Below are positions 57,601-64,000 of a stretch of 64,000 nucleotides of DNA, piece by piece. A program made the translations under genes and the position numbers. The stretch spans positions 34,780,001-34,844,000 of the forward strand of contig OX485806.1 of the NCBI GenBank assembly GCA_950295325.1, given 5' to 3'. The number at the start of each line of letters is the position of its first letter. The first letter of the stretch is position 1. Below the pieces are notes generated by a model, which did not search any database, had not been told where the DNA came from, and worked only from the letters and a program-made list of their open reading frames with translations. Source of the DNA: Polytrichum commune. Its lineage: Eukaryota; Streptophyta; Polytrichopsida; Polytrichales; Polytrichaceae.

Positions 57601-58607
57601 TTGTCAGCGGCTCCTCGCGTCACCCCTCTGTAGAGCATCTCCACCCTGAACGTTATATCCCCCTCCAACACTATTGTTAAGGTATGTGGGTGTTATTCGG
57701 TTACGGTATCAACAAACTTGCACTTATGATAACCATAACTAAATAAGGGGGAAATATGATTCTTGTTGAGGCTTCATTGTATATTTGCTACTGCGTAGTA
57801 GCAAAAATATAATTCTAAGTAGTAGAAGTTGGAGATCGTGATGAACAAACCAAAGAATGTCATCCACGTATCTTAGAGGGAGCAAAGGCATAACGACCGC
57901 CACCACATCTCCCTCTGCACCAATCAACATGCACTTGAAAACACCAAAATGAAGACATTTGGAAAAAAGTTTGAGTTAAATAATAAAATTAGATTATTCA
58001 CACAACTTAAAATGAAGTTCAATAAGGTTGTTGAAATTTCAATTAATGTGGACTTCATAATAGTGTGGATAATAAATAAAGCCATATCCCATTAAATGAT
58101 GTTCAAATGCATTAGGATTAGACTTGAGTATGTATGATGGTGTGTATGAACATAATCACGAGTGGCAGGTTGTTTTGCCACTTGATAGCCCTACCACACC
58201 GGGCGGACGAGCGGCCTAACCAGCCAATATTAAAGAAGGTTGGGACCTCGTTATGCTTGTTGAGTGCATACCCACTCCCGAGGGATGAGGCTTATACCTA
58301 TCTATGTGTATGGGCAGTTTCAATAGTATAACAACCCAAGCGAAAAAACATACCATAAAAGAAATAACCATAGAAGAAATAACCTCAAAAAGACACATCA
58401 AATTCGTACATGAAAAAAAAACTTTAGCCTTACATTTAAAAAGACACAACCATCTTCCTCATAAAGGCACATGACTTAACTATAAAGGAGGTGCCTAATC
58501 AAGAGGGTGGATCTATACAAGGAGAGTGTATTAGGCAACATGCTGGTTGCCAGGCTTTGAGCCTGAGCGGACGTCCCACCTACCAAGCAAGAAAGAGATA
58601 ATTCTTT
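57601..58607. other. Gene-free region
   Basis: Contains a fragment of the 365-bp dispersed repeat (57705 to 57870) and AT-rich sequence. No gene is visible. Confidence 0.4.
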
Positions 58608-58799
58608 TTGCACGCAAGGTATATATGGATTCAAGATGCTAGGAAACTTGACTTCCCGGGTAAGTTCTATGCGGTTTGGTTGGGCCCTTATCTTGTCTGC
58701 GAAGTATTTCCCAACAATTCCATGCAATTGGAAACATTGAATGGGGAGAGCTTTCCAACCCGAACCGTGGGGAGTAGGTGCAAGGAGTATCGAGTTTGA
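58608..58799 (+). mobile_element. Ty3/gypsy retrotransposon fragment (polyprotein C-terminus)
   Basis: An open stretch of 63 codons to a stop at 58799 contains ARKLDFPGKFYAVWLGPYLV and QLETLNGESFPTRTVGSRCK. This is the pattern at the very end of plant Ty3/gypsy polyproteins after integrase (GK...W.GP...). No protease, reverse transcriptase, RNase H or integrase core precedes it here, so only the tail remains. Confidence 0.75.
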
Positions 58800-58859
58800 A
58801 CGACAACTTGCCTTCGGAGCAAGAGATTCAGGATCCATCCCCCGATGGTCGCCAATTAT

Positions 58860-59197
58860 ATGAGCCCAAAATGGGGGCTCACATTTATTTTATGCTTAGA
58901 ATTTAGTTGAAGTTGCATTTGACGTCATTATTGAAACATCAAAAAGTATAAAAAGAGTGAGGTTGGGTGTGGAATTATGTTTTAGGCCTTAGGCTTAGGT
59001 GGGGTGGTTAATTAAAGGATTAGTGGCATTAGGGGGTTGGTTGAATTAAGTTGATAGTATGTGTGTTGAGTAAGGGGAAGGGCCTTGGGTTTAATTGTTT
59101 GAATGGAGGCCTTCCCATGTTGATTTAGGGGTTGAGGGTTTAGTGGATATGCTTGAGTTATTTTTAGTTGGAGAGGGCTTAAGGGATGTGTGGTTTT

Positions 59198-59238
<41 letters not shown>

Positions 59239-59585
59239 ATCTTGATCTATGGGCTCCCCCAAAAAAATCCCTGTGGGCTGCCCGAAAAAGAAACGAAATA
59301 TAAGTATAAAAAGAGGAGCCGGAAGGCAGGAAATCATCTGACAGGCTTTCCTCGATCTTAGTGTAAGAGTATTACTGCAGAGGCTTCGAGCCTGAGTTCC
59401 CCTTATGAGTAGGCTTCGGCGTACAAGTAAGATACTGCCTGTCTGTGTGATGCTACCACAAGTCTCTCAACAGGAGAGTTCGGTTCCATAGAAGTGTCCG
59501 AAGCCTGAGTGATTTCAGTCTGTGACTCTGTGTAAATATTCACCTGTATACTGTAATTCAAGATCCCAGTGCATCTCTACAATGA
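58860..59585 (+). mobile_element. Possible LTR following the gypsy fragment
   Basis: Position suggests a 3' LTR: it follows the gypsy C-terminus, begins near TGAGCCCAAAATGGGGGCTC, and carries a TATA-like AGTATAAAAAGAGGAGCC near 59302, as LTR promoters do. A long CT run lies at 59202 to 59236. No second copy of this sequence exists in the window, so the borders are unproven. Confidence 0.35.
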
Positions 59586-61500
59586 CCAAGTCTAGCTCAT
59601 CGCAAGACGAATTCAAGGTGTAGCCACAGAACATTCTCTGAAATTTCACAAGACTACACTTCTTGGTCACATGGGATAATCAGCCATCTAACCATATTCC
59701 TGATTCAAGATTCTATGTTCATATATCTTTTCAATATATGCAACTATTTGTATTGAATATGGTGAATGATACCTACTTCCTAGGAGGTGAAATAGCCTTG
59801 TTGACATCGATAACAAGTAAGAAGGTCCGCTTACACCTGATGTACGCTCTACTAACTTATTTCTTGGTAATGTTGGGGAGCATGGGCACAGGTGAGGACC
59901 TCTTCTACGAGTGCTGAGCACCTTCCAAAGAAGAAAATGGCCACTCATTATATCTCTTCCAAGCAACTTCTCTTTGAAACCTGGAATAGTGATTATGAGT
60001 ATTTCCTGATGAAAAATACATTTCTCTATAATTGCTGATTCTTTCCGGAACTTACAATTCGGATATATGACAATTCTGTGATTCTTAAAAACAGTACAGG
60101 GAGATGTAAATGGTAACTTCCTGCTCACAAATCTGCTCCTGGAATTACTTACAGTAACACAGAAATTATCGGCGATTCGTGATGAATACTGGTAGTCTGT
60201 GTATAGTCTCATTACACATAATGGGTGGATTTCAGTGTTACAAGAAATATTAGAAATAATTTTCTTGTAAAAAAACTCTTAGCCCTCTAAATACTGGACG
60301 GCCCATGTGTGATACAATTCACATAATTGGATTACTAATTGAAGTATGGTATAAGACTCGTCACAGAACTCAGTACTTTGGAAGTATAGAATGACTCCTG
60401 TAGTCTTCTTACAGGCCCAGGATTAACAATCAATTGGCTGAAAGAATATCAAATAACTTCCCATATATAAGGCTTTTTTTAAGGATGGATGTGACATAAA
60501 CTTTTACACATTCATATGGGTATCACATAATTTGATTACTGTTTATATACAGTAGATAGCTTCTTGGAACCCAGGACTGTCTCTGAATAAGTTTATGCTT
60601 TGAGACAGACTCACAAGAAACGAGACGCATGATATCCTTGATATCGTGAAACAAGTTTCTATCAGTGGATAAGAGAGAATAGAGTTCTTAGAAAAATCAT
60701 TACTATATAATCTGGTTCTGACCAGGTAAATACTACTTACTTCAAAGCCTACTACGGATAGTCAGCACATACTTTAAATCTCTTCTATAACAGGTCTCGT
60801 ATGACCACAGATAGTCTTGTTGGGGGATGAAGGATTCTCTTAGAATAGGTATATCGATGGCTCAAAGGTTATGACTCATGAGTCTCGGAGAGTCTTTTTT
60901 AAGTTACTCACAGGACCCACCAGGAAAATGAGTAGCTGTCACGTGATTGAGAGCTTTAAGGTTTTGATACCAATAAATATGGTTAAATGACCATTTCAGA
61001 AAACCCCAGGAATGAGAAGTTCTACTAACAAGAATACACTAATAGCAGTATGAGTTATGACCATTTCGGCAAAGCCGAAAATCACCAGTATGAGTAATAG
61101 ATAAGGAATTTTTCACCTGAGGAAGCACCTTATGAGCTACTGATTACGAACAAGGAAAGTATTCTGACAAGATTCGAAGAAAACCCATCTGTCATGAAAA
61201 GATTGACTATGAAATCGATAGGATACCTGACAGTAACAGGTATTATGGGACTTCAAGTTATAAATTACTGGTGGAATTGCAGTAATATTCTTAACCAGCA
61301 GTTGACAAATGGGTAAACCTACTCAGGAATGTTGATAAGAAGAAAATGACTCTATGTAAACGAGTCACACATGATTAAACCAGTTTCTCATTTAAGTACT
61401 CAAAATTTGAGTCATACCAGTGGATTATCAAGACCCTGTTTTAACAGGGATATATGTTGTCCTAACATGACCTTACAATAAGGGGACTTAACCTATTGTA
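59586..61500 (+). other. Unassigned region, possible degenerate Ty1/copia element
   Basis: At 59582 a short ORF reads MTKSSSSQDEFKV and then stops, resembling the start of a copia gag. At about 59790 to 59915 the phrase ALLTSITSKKVRLHLMYAL and LGSMGTGEDLFYEC weakly recall the protease/integrase linker of copia elements. Nothing further is recognisable, and no reading frame stays open. The minus-strand ORF at 59688 to 60212 is probably a shadow. Confidence 0.25.
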
Positions 61501-62715
61501 ACCAATCAAGACAAGATTAGTCAGCTCTCTCTCTCTCTCTCTCCCGCTTTGCTCTAGAATTTGCCTTTGAATTAAAAAGTAATATTACTGACAATCTAAT
61601 ATGAACATTCCAATAGGGCTGAGACACCTAAGGGAATCAACACCATAGTCAGATGGTTGAAACTAACCATGGGTTAAGTTATCATGGTAAAAAATAGTTA
61701 CCATACTCCACGTTTTAGGGTTTCCGTGACCTAAAACAACCTCTTTGCTTGACCACACCAATACTTAAGCCTCTTTTCTCCCATGTGAAAACTCTTTTAC
61801 ATGTGTGAAGGACGTGAATGTGAGAGCAAGGTTGGAGGGAAGGTGAAAAAACTGACATTGGGTGAATTAGAGATTGTCACTATCAAGTTACACAACATGG
61901 CAAAAGAGCAGGTTTGTATACTCATTGATTTGTAATGAGTATTGTCTTTGCAAAGCATCAATGGACTTGACATGTGAGGTTAATGTGTGACATGGATAGC
62001 AACTGAGCTTAGCTGAAGACACCTGACACACGCCTTTCTAACACACATTTTGTTTGTTTGGGTTGGCACGGGTGCAGGTGAGGCTAGCTCTTCACATTTT
62101 CTACACCAACAATAGTACATTGTTCAAGTTTGAATACTCTTTCACCTTATTATATGATAAGCATGAAAGTAGTGTTATTGCTTTGAAATAGTATTTTGAT
62201 TAGCACACAACCACTACAAAGTAGTTGAGACAGTATTGATAAATATGTACAAGTTTACATATGATATACTCAACCTAGTACTTGATGATGATATTGGTGA
62301 CATTGGTAACATTAGTTACAATGGCTTCCAAACACAATACATTGCATAGTTAGACTTTGTTCTGAACTAAGGTTTTGAACTTAGGTTATGGACTAAGCTT
62401 ATGTATACAAGTCATGTAATGAGCACACCAAATCTCTACATTCTGACTACTCATACCACACAGACAGAGTTTTTAGTTAACTCCTGAAAAATCAAGCCAT
62501 TCCATATTGTACAAAGCCTAGTACTACAAGCATAATGATAGACACTATGACTTGAAAGGAAATAGATTTGTGTTGAGGAAAATCCCACCCACCCACCCTT
62601 GCTTTATTTTGATGAAGAATAGAAAGGAAAGGGCCTCTGAAAAGAGGAAGATCAAGCTTTGAAAAAAGCTTTGAAAAAGACAACTCTTTCCCTCTCTCGG
62701 CGGTGAGCCGGGGGC
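61501..62715. other. Gene-free region
   Basis: A CT run lies near 61505 to 61523. No gene or delimited element was found; the short minus-strand ORFs at 62492 to 62826 overlap the tandem repeat to the right. Confidence 0.4.
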
Positions 62716-62924
62716 GGCAGCTGGTTTGAGGATTCTGTAGCAAGTTGTGCTAGCATTCAGCAACTGGTTGAGGATTCTATAGCAAGTTGCTAGCATTCGG
62801 CAGCTGGTTTGAGGATTTTGTAGCAAGCTGTGCTAGCATTCGGCAGCTGGTTGAGGATTTTGTAGCAAGCTGTGCTAGCATTCGGCAGCTGGGTTGAAGA
62901 TTCTGTAAGCATGCTGCTAGCATT
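62716..62924. repeat. Tandem repeat of about 43 bp, five copies
   Basis: The unit is CAGCTGGTTTGAGGATT, then TTGTAGCAAGCTGTGCTAGC, then ATTCGG. Five copies, of 40 to 44 bases each, run head to tail with small indels. No coding role is apparent. Confidence 0.9.
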
Positions 62925-64000
62925 TTCGGAGGTTGAATAATGGAGTGGGGCCAGTAGTGTTTACACTATATCACTTTATAGTTTATTTAATTAGGTTTAT
63001 TACGGAATAGTGATTGAGATAATTAGTTATTAGTAAGTGAGGGGATCACGAGGAATTAGATAAGGGATTAGGGGGTGACAATAGAGAAGAGCATTTTTCA
63101 ACGCTTGTACTCATGTCATGGAATAAATTGGTGTGCCAAAGTTGATGGGAAATGTAATGGATTTTAATGGCGTTGGGAAGAGGGAGTTATGTGAACATGA
63201 ATGTGATCTCCATGCCCTCACCCGGACTACGACGCATAAGGGTGGGCGGTTTGGCCTCACAGTAACTTAGATACATTTTGGATTTTGGACTTACATGATA
63301 CAATTACTAAAATTTCCAAGCTCATAGCCACATCAATATAACACACTACCGTACTACCTTTACCACTTTGGCACTAATTAAACCTTTTCTTTAGGAAACT
63401 CAATTCTTTTTTGGAAATGTGTTTTCATAATCTCAAATTTTAATATGATTTCCCCCACTAAATACGGCATTTCCGAATCCAAAATATAAATTATAATGAT
63501 TATTTGCTTATAAATAACCAAAATGGTAAAGGTACTACGGTATGTCACAACCGACCATTTTTTGACATTTCATATCTTACCCCTTAAAAAGCCATCCCTC
63601 CCCCCCCCCCCCCCCCCCCACACACACATATACAACCATATATATACAATATACAACCTTATACACAACCTCTATGGCTATATGCTAAGATCTCCATTCC
63701 TTGGACAGAGCCTCACCAAGTCTCAGGAATAATCTACCTTTTAAAAGTCTGAATATGAGTTTGAAAGGTTTCTTCATACATTGTTTTGTGTCAAGGAGAA
63801 GATAAGAATATGGTCGCATTTGATGTAGATGGTTAGAATGCTATCTATGTATTTGCATCCAAAGGCATCCATGTTGTGTATTCTATTTCAAAATTTCAAT
63901 AATAGTAAGCTATTCAATCGATTGGCATATGGACCAGAGGAATGCACTTTCTAAAAGGGTCACTTTTGACATAGTTGGTTGTAAATGGAAATATTTCAAT
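62925..64000. other. Gene-free right flank
   Basis: AT-rich, with a poly-C tract passing into CA dinucleotides near 63600 to 63628, like that at 40288 to 40372. No gene was found. Confidence 0.4.

Noticed and set aside
59688-60212. Minus-strand ORF of 174 codons
   Set aside because: No recognisable domain, and it lies opposite a possible degenerate retroelement. The composition does not look coding.
60240-61500. Search for a copia reverse transcriptase or RNase H
   Set aside because: No YVDD, KARLVA or ADIFTK-type motif was found in any frame, so I do not call a polyprotein here.

Overview
The window looks like nuclear DNA of a land plant, most likely a bryophyte or another seed-free plant. 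It is AT-rich and holds few genes, roughly one per 13 kb. The four cellular genes are in plant families, their introns are GT-AG, and mobile-element debris fills most of the space between them. A long ORF in the transposon-linked DUF7869 family, which I recall as abundant in bryophytes, points the same way. The exact lineage cannot be fixed from the sequence alone.

Layout. From 0.7 to 5.1 kb there is an apparently intact transposon-type gene: TATA box, three exons, about 943 aa. Its introns and 3' flank carry a GC-rich inverted-repeat motif, nine copies of it in a strict 47-bp array. From 7.6 to 15.2 kb there are repeats, a decayed LINE on the minus strand, a Stowaway MITE and a MITE with CACTA-like ends. 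A TIP41-like gene (PP2A/TOR signalling) occupies 23.1 to 18.0 kb on the minus strand in eight exons. From 24 to 37 kb there are repeats, a second decayed LINE with a minisatellite inside it, two further MITEs and a 5S rRNA-derived fragment. A DUF212 (divergent PAP2) gene runs 38.4 to 43.6 kb on the plus strand. Convergent with it is the gene for the U11/U12-31K protein of the minor spliceosome, 48.6 to 45.0 kb on the minus strand in eight exons. A kinase-less BIR-like LRR membrane protein (53.9 to 54.8 kb, plus) lies between tandem arrays. At 57.6 to 56.6 kb on the minus strand, a telo-box/site II/TATA promoter precedes three tandem RNA units with the form of H/ACA snoRNAs. The right end holds a Ty3/gypsy fragment, a possible degenerate LTR element and a 43-bp tandem repeat.

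The most notable features are these. (1) The DUF212 gene has tandem repeats that copy its own splice sites: two extra exon-1 donors in intron 1 and five extra exon-5 acceptors in intron 4, each acceptor followed by an early in-frame stop. (2) The snoRNA-like cluster shows a compensatory base change in a stem. (3) The inverted-repeat array lies inside intron 1 of the DUF7869-type gene. (4) One foldback MITE family is found only in introns of the TIP41 and U11/U12-31K genes. The gene models were built by hand from splice consensus, reading frame and family knowledge; no database search was possible.
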